Counted from the stretch's first letter, positions 1-9,223 are shown. The stretch is 64,000 nt of DNA from Mycobacterium heidelbergense (GCF_010730745.1 NZ_AP022615.1:2046001-2110000); one strand, 5' to 3'. Notes: generated from the sequence alone by a model not told the origin. Program-made: numbers and translations.

Positions 1-1
1 C

Positions 2-1183
2 CATGCCGCGGTGAATCCCGATCTGGCGACGTTGATCTCGTGGTCCAGCGTGGAAAACGCCGGCCTGATCACCGCCGGTTTCGGCGTGGCGTTGGTGGGT
101 GCCGCCGCGAGTGAACCCAAGCTGGTTGCCGCCGGGCTGGTGGCCGGCACCGCCCAGGTGATGGCGCACGCCATGGGCAAGACGTTGATGTTCGTGTCCG
201 CGTCGACCATCGAACACGCCACCGCGACCACGGAGCTCGACCGGCTGGGCGGCATCGCGCGGCGTCTGCCCTGGGCGGGCGCAGGTTTGGTGATCGGCTC
301 GTTGACACTCGCCGGGCTGCCGCTGACCGCGGGTTTCGCATCCGAATGGTTCACGCTCGAGTCGCTGATGCAGCAGTTCAGAGTCACGAGTCTGGCGATG
401 CAACTGTCCACCGCCGCAACCGGAGCGCTGATTGCGCTGACGATCGGTATCGCCGGCGTGACGTTCGTGCGGGTCGTGGCGCTCACCGCGTTCGGCCCGG
501 CCCGCATCGATGAGCCGCAACTGAATCCGGCGGCCGCACGGGTGGATCGCCAGTGGCCCTACCGATTGGGCGTGTCTGTCCTGGTGGTGAGCTGCCTGGC
601 GGCCGCGGCCCTGGCCCCGCTGCAGGTGGGCCTGATCGCGCGTGGCCTGCGGCCGATCGTCGGGGATCAGGCCGCCGGCGCCAACGCGGAGCCGTGGGTC
701 TTGCAGCCCGTGTTCGCGAAGTTCTCCGCACTGTCGCCGACGTGGTTGTGGATCGTGCTGCCCGCGATGGCCGCGCTGATCGCGGCGTTCGCCACGGCGT
801 TCGCCGGCCGCAACCCATTTCGGGCGCGGGCGGTCACGCCCTGGTCATCGGCATCGCCCGGTGTCGACCGCGGCGTCGGCTACACCTCGTCCGGCTACGC
901 CAACCCGGTTCGCAACGTTCTGGCTAACGTGCTGCTGACCCGAACCGCGCTGCTGGAGGTCGAGGACGAGCCCGCCGATCCCGAGGTTGCGGCGCGCCGC
1001 TACACCTACCGCATCGACGTCATCGACGTCGTCGAGCAATACTTCTATCGCCCCTTGACCCGTGGCGTGCTGGTCATTTCGCGAACCGCGAAGAGGCTGC
1101 AATCGGGTCGTCTCGACGCATACATGGCCTACATGCTCATCGCGGTGCTGGCCGTTCTCGCCGTGGTGATAGCCACGTCATGA
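2..1183 (+). CDS. HyfB/NuoL-like proton-conducting membrane subunit, 3' part
   Basis: The reading frame is already open at the window edge, so the 5' part is missing; the GTG at 11 is internal. The protein is strongly hydrophobic with several membrane helices and carries the antiporter-like signature around LISWSSVENAG, typical of the proton-channel subunits of hydrogenase-4/formate hydrogenlyase-like complexes (HyfB/HycC; in M. tuberculosis the Rv0083 type). Family knowledge: such subunits sit in the plasma membrane and couple electron transfer to proton movement. The rest of the complex, if present, should lie upstream or elsewhere. The next gene is convergent (enolase), so this is the last gene of its operon. 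The family call is good; which complex it serves is not decidable here. Confidence 0.8.
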   Translation, partial: HAAVNPDLATLISWSSVENAGLITAGFGVALVGAAASEPKLVAAGLVAGTAQVMAHAMGKTLMFVSASTIEHATATTELDRLGGIARRLPWAGAGLVIGSLTLAGLPLTAGFASEWFTLESLMQQFRVTSLAMQLSTAATGALIALTIGIAGVTFVRVVALTAFGPARIDEPQLNPAAARVDRQWPYRLGVSVLVVSCLAAAALAPLQVGLIARGLRPIVGDQAAGANAEPWVLQPVFAKFSALSPTWLWIVLPAMAALIAAFATAFAGRNPFRARAVTPWSSASPGVDRGVGYTSSGYANPVRNVLANVLLTRTALLEVEDEPADPEVAARRYTYRIDVIDVVEQYFYRPLTRGVLVISRTAKRLQSGRLDAYMAYMLIAVLAVLAVVIATS

Positions 1184-1193
1184 TCCGCATAGG

Positions 1194-2480
1194 TCAGACC
1201 CGCAAAGTCAGACGATGAGCGGTGGGCAACCCGAACGGCAGGTCCGGTGCTTCCGCGGCGATTTCGAGGAGCCGATTGTATTTGGCGACCCGTTCTCCGC
1301 GGGCCGGGGCGCCCGATTTGATCTGGCCACACCCCGACGCCACCGCGAGGTCCGCGATGAACGGGTCGTCGGTCTCGCCCGAACGATGCGAAATCATCGC
1401 GCCGTAGCCCGATTGCCGGCACAGGGCCAGTGCCTCCAGGGTTTCCGACACCGTTCCGATCTGGTTGACCTTGATCAGGGCGGCATTCCCGATCCCGGAG
1501 CGCACCGCGAAGGCGATCAAGTCGGGATTGGTCACGAAATTGTCGTCACCGACGAGTTGCACTCTGCCGCCGAGCCTCTCGGTCAGCTTTCGCCAGCCGA
1601 GGTTGTCGCGTTCGTCCATCCCATCTTCGATGCTCCACACCGGAAACCTCTCCACGATGCTGGTGTAGCGGTCGATCAGGTCGTCGCTGGATAACGACTG
1701 GCCGTCGACCTGATAGCGGCCATCCCGGTAGAACCCGCTTGCGGCCGGGTCCAGCGCGACCGCGATGCCGCCGCGTCCGGCGATGTAGCCGGCGTCGTCG
1801 ATCGCACGCGTGAGAATCGCCAAAGCATCTTCGGGACAGCTGATCTCGGGCGCAAAGCCGCCCTCGTCCCCCAGCCCGGTCGCCAAATTGCGATCGGCCA
1901 AAGCCGAACGCAGTTGTCGATACACCTCCGCGCCCGCGCGAACGCCTTCCGGAAACGACGGCGCCCCAATCGGCGCGATCATGAATTCCTGGAAGTCGAG
2001 GCCGTTGAGGGCATGGGCGCCGCCATTGATCACATTGAAGTGCGGCACGGGCAGCCGCGGATGCACGCCAGCCGGAGTCATCCACTGCCACAACGGTTGT
2101 CCAGACTTCAGCGCGAACGCCCGGGCGGCGGCCATCGAGACACCGACGATCGCGTTGGCGCCCAACTGCGACTTGTTGGGAGTGCCGTCCAGCGCACCCA
2201 GCGCCAGGTCGATCTGCTCAAGGGCGGTAAACGGGCGACTGGTCAACAATTCCGCGATGGGACCGTTGACATGTGCCACGGCTTGGCGCACCCCCAAGCC
2301 GGCGTAGCGCTCGTCGTGGTCGCGCAACTCGACGGCCTCCCGGCTGCCGGTCGAGGCCCCGGAGGGCACGCCCGACCGCACGCGCCGACCGTCGGCCAGG
2401 GTGGCCGATACCGACAGGGTCGGCCGACCACGGGAATCGAGTACTTCTATTGCCGATATCGACGAAAATTCAACGGCCAC
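1194..2480 (-). CDS. eno: Enolase (second-type paralog)
   Basis: Phosphopyruvate hydratase, 2-phosphoglycerate to phosphoenolpyruvate, cytosolic glycolysis. The 428 residues cover the family's full length. Visible landmarks are the N-terminal LDSRGRPT, the loop GVPSGASTG, the metal/active-site segment SIEDGMDERD, GDDNFVTNP, the catalytic-lysine segment ALIKVNQIGT and the terminal SHRSGETDD. The GTG start at 2480 is chosen because GGAGG lies 7 bases upstream. It differs from the usual mycobacterial enolase N-terminus and at the normally conserved GDDLFVTNP, so it is probably an accessory paralog rather than the housekeeping copy. It lies convergent to the HyfB-like gene and divergent from the triple DUF190 gene. 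The class I aldolase at 3830-4723 makes this a small glycolysis-related cluster. Confidence 0.93.
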   Translation of the reverse strand: MAVEFSSISAIEVLDSRGRPTLSVSATLADGRRVRSGVPSGASTGSREAVELRDHDERYAGLGVRQAVAHVNGPIAELLTSRPFTALEQIDLALGALDGTPNKSQLGANAIVGVSMAAARAFALKSGQPLWQWMTPAGVHPRLPVPHFNVINGGAHALNGLDFQEFMIAPIGAPSFPEGVRAGAEVYRQLRSALADRNLATGLGDEGGFAPEISCPEDALAILTRAIDDAGYIAGRGGIAVALDPAASGFYRDGRYQVDGQSLSSDDLIDRYTSIVERFPVWSIEDGMDERDNLGWRKLTERLGGRVQLVGDDNFVTNPDLIAFAVRSGIGNAALIKVNQIGTVSETLEALALCRQSGYGAMISHRSGETDDPFIADLAVASGCGQIKSGAPARGERVAKYNRLLEIAAEAPDLPFGLPTAHRLTLRV

Positions 2481-2695
2481 TTAACTTCCTCCGCGTCACA
2501 CCCGGCTGCACAAATGACCGGCCGAGTACTGATCTGTTCCGCAGGGACCGTTGGCCGTCAATCCGCGACGCGCAGTTGTGGCGAGCCCCACCGCCATCAT
2601 GCGTTGACAATTTATAGCATACCCGGCCCGCAAATAAGCGGGGCTTGCGATAACTCTCGTGAATTCTCTTGCGCGGCAATAATAAGGAGGAAGCC

Positions 2696-3775
2696 GTGGA
2701 CGAGGACTGCCTCAAACTCAGCGCCTATTTCGACGAGCGCCGGCGCAGCGGTGATCGCTTTCTGGCCGACGTGATGCTCGGCCTCTACGAGGAGCGCGCC
2801 GTTGCGACCAGCATCGTGCTGCGCGGCATCGGCGGCTTCGGGTCACGGCACCACCTCAGGACCGATCAGTCCCTGACCCTTTCCGAGGACCCGCCCGTTG
2901 CGATCATCGCGGTCGACACCAGAACCAAGATCGAGGCGCTGCTCGACCCGGTGCTGGCCATCAAACGGCGGGGCCTCGTCACCCTCGAGCGTGCCCGGCT
3001 GCTGCGCGACGACATCGGGCCCATGCAACTGTCGGACGAGCTGCACGAAGCCGTCAAGCTGACGATCTACGTCGGCCGCAAAGAACGCGTCTACGGCATG
3101 CCCGCCTATCTGGCGATATGCGACCTGATGTATCGCCGCCGGCTTGCCGGCGCATCGGTATTCCTCGGGGTCGACGGCACCGCCCACGGGCACCGGCAGC
3201 GCGCCCAATTCTTCGGCCGCAACGTCGACGTGCCGATGATGATCATCGCCGTCGGCTCCGGCAGCGCGATCGGCCGGGTGCTACCGGAGCTCGGCGCGCT
3301 GCTCAGAAGGCCGTTGATCACGGTCGAGCGGGTCCGCGTGTGCAAACGCGACGGAGAATTGCTGGAACGACCGCACGCCTTGCCGGGGACCGACGAGCAT
3401 GGCCTGCCGCTCTGGCAGAAGCTGATGATTTACACCTCCGAATCGGCGCGCCACGGCCGCATGCCGATACATCGCGCCGTGATCCAGCGGCTTCGGCAGC
3501 ACAGAACGTCCCACGGGGCGACCGTGCTGCGCGGCATCTGGGGCTTCCACGGCGATCACCAACCCCACGGCGACAAGCTGCTGTCCCTGAGCCGCCATGT
3601 CCCCGTCGTCACCATCGTCATCGACACCCCGGCCAACATCGCCGAATCCTTCGATGTGGTCGACGAACTGACGCGAGACCAGGGGTTGGTGACCAGCGAA
3701 ATGGTGCCCGCCGTCGTGTCGGCCGGCGGCGATAACAGCGCGGGCGGGCCACCCATGGCCAGCCACCGCTATTAA
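2696..3775 (+). CDS. Triple DUF190 (PII-like) domain protein
   Basis: Three tandem copies of the DUF190 fold are visible at about residues 5-100, 117-215 and 240-345. Each starts with a strand such as LKLSAYF, VKLTIYV or QKLMIYT and contains the repeat-specific pattern A(T/S)(V/I)(L/F)xGxxGxxxxH (for example SIVLRGIGGFGSRHH and TVLRGIWGFHGDHQ). Family knowledge: DUF190 proteins are usually about 110 residues with a PII/GlnB-like fold, and PII proteins act as trimeric nucleotide/metabolite sensors. Three copies in one chain could make an intramolecular trimer (inference). The GTG at 2696 is chosen over the ATG at 2669 because AAGGAGG precedes it by five bases. It is divergent from eno and convergent with the aldolase. 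Ligand and partner are unknown. Confidence 0.85.
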   Translation: MDEDCLKLSAYFDERRRSGDRFLADVMLGLYEERAVATSIVLRGIGGFGSRHHLRTDQSLTLSEDPPVAIIAVDTRTKIEALLDPVLAIKRRGLVTLERARLLRDDIGPMQLSDELHEAVKLTIYVGRKERVYGMPAYLAICDLMYRRRLAGASVFLGVDGTAHGHRQRAQFFGRNVDVPMMIIAVGSGSAIGRVLPELGALLRRPLITVERVRVCKRDGELLERPHALPGTDEHGLPLWQKLMIYTSESARHGRMPIHRAVIQRLRQHRTSHGATVLRGIWGFHGDHQPHGDKLLSLSRHVPVVTIVIDTPANIAESFDVVDELTRDQGLVTSEMVPAVVSAGGDNSAGGPPMASHRY

Positions 3776-3829
3776 GTGGTCTCGCCGGTAGGTTCGTCGG
3801 GCCTGCGCAGGCCGCGACGCGCGCCCGAC

Positions 3830-4723
3830 TCAGCCGGCGACCGAGGCTTCGTAGATCGACTGGATCGCCTTGTCCAGCGTCGCGTTGAACTGCTCGTCGG
3901 ACTGGTCGGCCGAAAGCCCCTCCGTCAGGGCGCGGCTGAAGCTGGCGATCACCCCCGCGTTCTTCGCCAGCAGCTCGTTGGCCTCCTCGCGGGAATACCC
4001 GCCCGACAGCGCGAGCACCCGCATCACCTTCGGGTGTTCCACCAGGGGACGGTAATGGTTGGCCTCGGTGGGCAAACTCAGCTTGAGCATCACGCGTTGC
4101 CCGTCGGGCATGTCCTCGAGTTGTTTGGTGATTTCGTCGCGCAAGATGTCCTCGGCCCGCGCCTTGTCCGGGATCGAGATGGTGACCTCGGGTTCGATGA
4201 TGGGCACCAAACCGTGCGACAGCACCTGACGGGCCACCTCGAACTGCTGGGCGACCACCGCGGCGATGCCCTTCGGGTTGGCGCCGCCGATCACCGACCG
4301 TTCCTTGGTGCCGAAGACACCCTTGTGGGCGGCGCGCTCCAGCAGCTCGTCGAGGCCCGGCATCGGCTTCATCACCTGCACGTCATCGGAGGCCTCCGCC
4401 AGGCCCTTGTCGATTTTGAGGACGGGCACCACGCCCTTGGTCTCCCATAGGTAGGTGGTCGACGGCTTGCCCGCGATTTCGCGGTCCATGGTCTGCTCGA
4501 ACAGGATCGCCGCCAGCACCCGGTCACCGGTGAACGCCGGCGAGGTGATGATCCGCGCGCGCATCTGGTGAATGAGGTCGAACATCTCCTCCTCGGAGGA
4601 ATAGGCGTCGTCCTCGATGCCGTATAGACGCAGCGCCTTCGGCGTCGAGCCACCGCTCTGGTCGAGCGCCGCGACGAATCCCTTGCCCGACGTCATCCGG
4701 TCCGCTTGTTCCTGGTTCGGCAT
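3830..4723 (-). CDS. fda: Fructose-bisphosphate aldolase, class I (Staphylococcus FdaB type)
   Basis: Cleaves fructose-1,6-bisphosphate to dihydroxyacetone phosphate and glyceraldehyde-3-phosphate through a Schiff-base lysine. The 297 residues match the short bacterial class I family over the whole length: N-terminal KGFVAALDQSGGSTPKAL, the segments VLKIDKGLAE and PIIEPEVTI, the likely Schiff-base region VMLKLSLPT and the C-terminal ALSGGYSREEAN phosphate loop. The ATG at 4723 is preceded by AAGGAG and fits the family N-terminus; the longer frame to 4771 does not. Known mycobacteria rely mainly on the metal-dependent class II aldolase, so this is an accessory, metal-independent copy. It sits beside the enolase paralog and the DUF190 gene. 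Confidence 0.92.
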   Translation of the reverse strand: MPNQEQADRMTSGKGFVAALDQSGGSTPKALRLYGIEDDAYSSEEEMFDLIHQMRARIITSPAFTGDRVLAAILFEQTMDREIAGKPSTTYLWETKGVVPVLKIDKGLAEASDDVQVMKPMPGLDELLERAAHKGVFGTKERSVIGGANPKGIAAVVAQQFEVARQVLSHGLVPIIEPEVTISIPDKARAEDILRDEITKQLEDMPDGQRVMLKLSLPTEANHYRPLVEHPKVMRVLALSGGYSREEANELLAKNAGVIASFSRALTEGLSADQSDEQFNATLDKAIQSIYEASVAG

Positions 4724-4767
4724 GGAATTCTGCACTCCTTCGTGGCACTGTCGATGACGGCGCACCG

Positions 4768-5055
4768 TCAAGCCAAATCGTGCCGATCATATTCGTCCGG
4801 TCGCAGCGCGAGCAGGCAGGTCCCGGCAGGCTCGTGCCGACCGAGCGCCATGCGATCAAGCAGCCGGTCGCGCAGGACCAGCGTGTGGAAGAGGACCGCG
4901 CAGACGTGGGCGGTGAACGTCGCGAAGAGCAAGAACGCCACGACGGTGTGGGCCTGCCGCAGCACCGCGTAGGCGTCGATGTCGTGCGGCGCGCGGCCGA
5001 CAGCATGGCCCACCCGATCAGGGGCTGGGCGAGCAGCGGTCCTTGCCATGCGATG
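4768..5055 (-). pseudogene. Cytochrome b561-like remnant
   Basis: Two pieces of a cytochrome b561-type membrane protein can be read in different frames: one around WQGPLLAQPLIGWAMLSAA (about 5050-4995) and the C-terminal part with LRQAHTVVAFLLFATFTAHV (about 4970-4768). The usual stretch between them is shortened and the frame changes. The N-terminal helices are absent and the upstream peroxidase gene runs into it. In related bacteria a catalase-like peroxidase and a cytochrome b561 are commonly adjacent. Here a deletion plus frameshifts appears to have destroyed the cytochrome gene. Confidence 0.6.
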
Positions 5056-5800
5056 GCGCCGGGACAGCGGGGCCGCCGGCATCCTGCGGAACCACGGACC
5101 AGCGCACCGGAACGGTGGCGCCGGCGTCGTTGGTGAACCAAAAAGCGTTGAGACCGTAGAACGTGCTGTCCGCGAATCCCGCGCCGCGCGGTGCCCGCTT
5201 GATGATTTTCATCGCGGCGACCGTCTCGGGATGGCGATCGAGGAATGCGGCCATCGTGCGGGGGTCGGGCCTGCCCGTTTCGGGCAGCGGTTGGGACGCG
5301 AGCAACCGCTCGTAAAACCCCTGCGGGGTGCTGTCGGTGAACACCGGCAGGTTGATCATCGCGGTACGCCACTGCTGGCCGCCCGCCTGGAACAGCAGGC
5401 CCAGGCCGCGGACGGTGTCGGGCTTGTCGGCCTGATCCGGCAGCCCGCCGCCCAGCGAGAACCGGCCGACGACGGGAACGCTGCCGGGCTTGAAGACCGC
5501 CGCCCGGCAAATCGCCGCGCCCGCCCCGGTGCTGGCGAAAGACCCTGTGGCGCTGAGACCTTTGGCGTGGTTTCGCCGAAAGCCGTCGTGGCGGCCGTAA
5601 ACGTGCTCGAAGCGATCGGCGAATCGGGGTGGGGTCAACGCACCGGGGCGAAGCCAGGCGCCGGCATAGGCGAACCCACCCACGTCCACCGCGGCGAAGC
5701 CGGCCACCGCGCCCATCCCAAGCAGTGCACGTCGTCGATTCAGGGGTTTGCCGTCGCACACGCTCGAACCACGTGGCGGCGCCGGAATTCGTTCAGCCAC
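5018..5800 (-). pseudogene. Catalase-like heme peroxidase, 3'-truncated
   Basis: An SrpA/catalase-related peroxidase. It has a twin-arginine-like export signal near residues 22-45 (NRRRALLGMGAVAGFAAV), the distal heme segment VYGRHDGFRRNHAKG and the following GRFSLGGGLPDQ region typical of this family. Family members normally continue for tens of residues past the VRWSVVP motif; here the frame breaks after it into unrelated residues (about residue 238 on) and stops at 260, where the decayed cytochrome b561 begins. The heme-ligand region near the C-terminus is probably lost, so activity is doubtful. The start is a GTG at 5800. It may instead be expressed as a shortened protein; the junction suggests a deletion. 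Confidence 0.65.
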
Positions 5801-5940
5801 TCCCGCGGACGTGCGGCCGCCGAGTTCGGCGGATTCATTGACTCGATCTGTCGCCGGGAATATCGTCGGAGTTACGCTACGCGGCGTCGCGTAATACCGC
5901 CGGTCTGGCGTCGACAGCGCACGGCGACAAGGAGAGTCTC

Positions 5941-7701
5941 ATGTTCGACCTGAAGATCATCGGTGGCACCGTCGTCGACGGCACGGGCGCCGCGCGCTAT
6001 CGGGCTGACATCGGCATCAAGGACCAGGTGATCGTCGACGTCGTCCGTCGTGGCGCCAACGACCCGGAGATGGGTGGGGACGCCGCCGAAACCATCGATG
6101 CGACAGGGCATGTGGTGGCTCCCGGCTTCGTCGACATCCACACCCACTACGACGGCCAGGTGAGCTGGGACAGCCTCCTCGAGCCGTCCAGCGGTCACGG
6201 GGTCACCACCGTGGTCACCGGCAACTGCGGCGTCGGATTCGCGCCGGTGCGGCCCGGCACCGAAGACTGGCTGATCGAGTTGATGGAGGGTGTCGAGGAC
6301 ATCCCCGGCACCGCGCTCACCGAGGGCATCGCCTGGGGCTGGGAGACCTACCCGGAGTATCTCGACGCGGTCGACAAGGGGAGGTTCGCGATCGACGTGG
6401 GCAGCCAGGTCGCCCACGGCGCCGTGCGCGCCTACGCGATGGGCGAGCGGGGCGCCCGCAACGAGCCGGCCACCCCCGACGACATCGTGGCCATGGCCCG
6501 GCTGGTCACCGAGGCGATCGAGGCCGGCGCGCTCGGGTTTTCGACGTCGCGCACGCTGGGCCACCGCGCGATGGACGGCGAACCCGTGCCCGGCACGTTC
6601 GCCGCCGAGGAGGAGCTGTTCGGGCTCGGCCGCGCCATGGCGGCCGGCGGCCAGGCCGTGTTCGAGCTGGCCCCGCAGGGGGCCGCGGGCGAGGACATCA
6701 TCGGCCCGAAGAAGGAGCTGGACTGGATGCGGCGGCTGAGCGGCGAGATCGATCGGCCGGTGTCGTTCGCCCTGATCCAGGTGGACGCCGACCCGAACCT
6801 GTGGCGGGAGCAGCTGGACCTCTCCGCGGCCGCCCATGAGGCCGGCAGTCGCTTGCACCCGCAGATCGCCGCGCGCCCGTTCGGCATGATGATCGGATTC
6901 CAGGGGCATCACGGCTTCAGTCATCGGCCCACCTACCGCCGGCTCAAGGCCGAATGCGGCCGCGACGAGCTCGCGCGGCGCCTCGCCGATCCCGCGGTGA
7001 AGGCGGCGATCCTGTCCGAGGACGACCTGCCCGTCGACCCGACGCTGTTGTTCGACGGGATGTTCGCGTTGGTGCAGCACTCGCTGCACCGCCTGTACGC
7101 CCTCGGCAACCCGCCCGACTACGAGCCCACGCCCGACCGCACCGTCGCGGCGATCGCCAAAGCGCGCGGCGAGGACCCGCTGGCGACCCTCTACGACCTC
7201 ATGCTCGAGTCGGACGCGAGCAACATGCTGATGCTGCCGCTGTTCAACTACGCCAACGGCAACCACGACGCGATCCGGGAGATGATGATGCACCCCGCGG
7301 GCGTGCTGGGCCTGTCCGACGGCGGCGCCCACTGCGGGATGATCTGTGACGCTTCCTATCCCACCTTCCTGCTGACGCACTGGGCGCGCGACCGGCGCCG
7401 GGGCGACAAGTTGTCGCTGGAGTACGTGATCCGCAAGCAGTCGCGAGACACCGCGCACCTGTTCGGCCTCACCGACCGCGGCACCATCGAGCCGGGCAAG
7501 AAGGCCGACATCAACGTCATCGACCTGGACGCGCTGACGCTGCACCCCGCGGCCATGGCCTGGGACCTGCCGGCCGGCGGCAACCGGATACTGCAGCGAG
7601 CGAGCGGCTACGCGGCGACGATCGTCAGCGGGACCGTGACCCGGCGCAACGACGTCGACACCGGGGCCCGTCCCGGCCGCCTGGTGCGCGGGGCGCGCTA
7701 A
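5941..7701 (+). CDS. N-acyl-D-amino-acid deacylase family amidohydrolase
   Basis: A metal-dependent amidohydrolase of the D-aminoacylase type (586 residues, full length). The N-terminal small beta domain is followed by the first metal motif PGFVDIHTHYDGQ (about residue 60-72), a conserved GNCGVGFAP, and late in the protein LGLSDGGAHCGM with the catalytic aspartate. The C-terminal strand segment GTIEPGKKADINVID closes the small domain. Substrate cannot be read from the sequence; relatives act on N-acylated D-amino acids or on cyclic amides. GGAG lies eight bases before the ATG. It is followed after 9 bases by a Rieske oxygenase, so the two are probably one transcript, suggesting catabolism of an amide or ring compound (inference). 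Confidence 0.85.
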   Translation: MFDLKIIGGTVVDGTGAARYRADIGIKDQVIVDVVRRGANDPEMGGDAAETIDATGHVVAPGFVDIHTHYDGQVSWDSLLEPSSGHGVTTVVTGNCGVGFAPVRPGTEDWLIELMEGVEDIPGTALTEGIAWGWETYPEYLDAVDKGRFAIDVGSQVAHGAVRAYAMGERGARNEPATPDDIVAMARLVTEAIEAGALGFSTSRTLGHRAMDGEPVPGTFAAEEELFGLGRAMAAGGQAVFELAPQGAAGEDIIGPKKELDWMRRLSGEIDRPVSFALIQVDADPNLWREQLDLSAAAHEAGSRLHPQIAARPFGMMIGFQGHHGFSHRPTYRRLKAECGRDELARRLADPAVKAAILSEDDLPVDPTLLFDGMFALVQHSLHRLYALGNPPDYEPTPDRTVAAIAKARGEDPLATLYDLMLESDASNMLMLPLFNYANGNHDAIREMMMHPAGVLGLSDGGAHCGMICDASYPTFLLTHWARDRRRGDKLSLEYVIRKQSRDTAHLFGLTDRGTIEPGKKADINVIDLDALTLHPAAMAWDLPAGGNRILQRASGYAATIVSGTVTRRNDVDTGARPGRLVRGAR

Positions 7702-7710
7702 GGGTTGCCG

Positions 7711-9054
7711 ATGAACGCGCCCGCCGGCAACCCGACTCGCACCCGCTCGCACGTCCTGGAGGACGCGATCGGCATCCCGCCGGAAAGCCCGACCCTGGTG
7801 CCGGCCGCCCGCTATTACTCCCCGGAGTTCGCGCGGCTCGAGGTGGAACGGATGTGGCCGAAAGTGTGGCAGCTCGCCTGCATGGTCGACCACGTCGCGC
7901 AGCCGGGCGATTATTTCGAATACCGCTGCGGCCCGTACGGCGTGCTGATCGTCCGCGGTGACGACGGCGTGTTACGCGCATTCCAGAACGCCTGCCGGCA
8001 TCGCGGCAACTCGCTGTGCGTGGGCTCCGGTTCGGGGCTGAGCGAGCTCAAGTGCGGCTATCACGGCTGGACCTGGGACCTGGCCGGCACGCTCAAGCGG
8101 GTGCCCGACCGCAAGGGCTTCGGCTCGCTGCGGCTGTCCGACTTTCCGCTGGTGCCGGCTAGGGTCGACACCTGGGAGGGGCTCGTCTTCGTCAATCTCG
8201 ACGTCGACGCGATGTCGCTGCTCGACTACCTGGAGGCGGTGCCCGACGACATCGCCTGGTGCAACCTCGGCGACTTCCGCTGCTACGCCACGCTCACCGT
8301 CGAGGTCGACGCTAACTGGAAGACGATCGCCGACGGCTACAGCGAGACCTACCACATCCAGACGCTGCATCCCGAGCTGCTGCGCTGCGTCGACGACATC
8401 CATGCGCCGCAACAGATCTGGGGTCACACGGGCAAGTCCGACCAGCCGTATGGCGTGCAGAGCCCCCGCTTCGACGGCGCGCTGAGCGACGAAGAGGTGT
8501 GGGACGCCTACGTCTACACGCAGGGCGCGCTGATGGGTGCCGCCGAAGGCACACCGTTCCCCGCCGCCGAACGCCGGCCCGGACAGACGGTCCAGGATGT
8601 GATCGCGGACCGCACGCGGGCATTCGCGGCCAGCCGCGGGGTGGACCTCGCGTGGGCGGACACGGACCGGATCACCCGGCTGCATCAGTACAACGTGTTC
8701 CCGAACATGACGTTTCTGGCCAACGCCGACCACCTGACCGTCATGTGTTCGCGGCCCGGCCCGGATCCCGATCGCGGCGAGATGGTCATTTTCTTGATGA
8801 CCCGCATGGCGCCGGGCGCGGCGCGCAACAAGCCCACGGATGTGCGCGCGACCGCCGGTGCTGCCGAGCCGGGCGTGGTGCTCACGCAGGACATCGGGCT
8901 GCTCGCGGGCCTGCAGCGCGGCCTGCACCAACCCGGCTTCGCGCACTTGGTGCTCTCCAGCGAAGAGCGGCGCGTGATCAACATGCATCGCAATCTTGAG
9001 CGCTACCTCGATCTGCCCGAGCCCGAGCGGATGAGCGGCGGCAACGCGGTGTAG
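7711..9054 (+). CDS. Rieske non-heme iron oxygenase, alpha subunit
   Basis: Aromatic-ring hydroxylating oxygenase family, 447 residues. The [2Fe-2S] Rieske ligands are CRHRGN (about residue 92) and CGYHGW (about 112). The mononuclear-iron site is visible as the segment DGYSETYHIQTLH with two histidines, and an acidic ligand may be in TQDIGLL near residue 395. It needs an electron-transfer reductase, which is not encoded nearby. The ATG at 7711 is chosen because AAGGG lies six bases upstream; a TTG at 7705 is less likely. It lies directly downstream of the amidohydrolase and probably shares its promoter. Substrate unknown. Confidence 0.88.
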   Translation: MNAPAGNPTRTRSHVLEDAIGIPPESPTLVPAARYYSPEFARLEVERMWPKVWQLACMVDHVAQPGDYFEYRCGPYGVLIVRGDDGVLRAFQNACRHRGNSLCVGSGSGLSELKCGYHGWTWDLAGTLKRVPDRKGFGSLRLSDFPLVPARVDTWEGLVFVNLDVDAMSLLDYLEAVPDDIAWCNLGDFRCYATLTVEVDANWKTIADGYSETYHIQTLHPELLRCVDDIHAPQQIWGHTGKSDQPYGVQSPRFDGALSDEEVWDAYVYTQGALMGAAEGTPFPAAERRPGQTVQDVIADRTRAFAASRGVDLAWADTDRITRLHQYNVFPNMTFLANADHLTVMCSRPGPDPDRGEMVIFLMTRMAPGAARNKPTDVRATAGAAEPGVVLTQDIGLLAGLQRGLHQPGFAHLVLSSEERRVINMHRNLERYLDLPEPERMSGGNAV

Positions 9055-9055
9055 G

Positions 9056-9170
9056 GCACTGGAGGAAGAAGCGTGGGAATGGCTTGCCCGGCATGGCGAG
9101 CGGGAGTATTCGTTCGTCGACGCCGCGAGTTTCGCGCTGATGCGCAAGCCCGGATCAAAAGCTGTCGACG
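9056..9170 (+). pseudogene. PIN-domain (VapC-like) toxin C-terminal scar
   Basis: The frame beginning at 9056, just inside the end of the Rieske gene, reads about 38 residues that match the end of VapC-type PIN domains: EEEAWEWLARHGEREYSF followed by VDAASFALMRK. This is the region that normally precedes the last conserved acidic residues. No N-terminal half, start codon or antitoxin is present, so this is only a fragment of a lost toxin gene. Confidence 0.5.
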
Positions 9171-9223
9171 TAATTGGCTCAGACCTCCCGAAAGCGGCCC
9201 GAAGCGAACTAGAATTCCGCCTT

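Noticed and set aside
2540..2570. A partial DosR-like box (GGGACC...GGCC) in the eno/DUF190 gap
   Set aside because: Only half-sites agree with the consensus and the spacing is off, so I do not call it.
5872..7893. A 673-codon open frame on the minus strand over the amidohydrolase and the start of the Rieske gene
   Set aside because: It is an antisense shadow of GC-rich coding DNA with no family motifs and no start signal.
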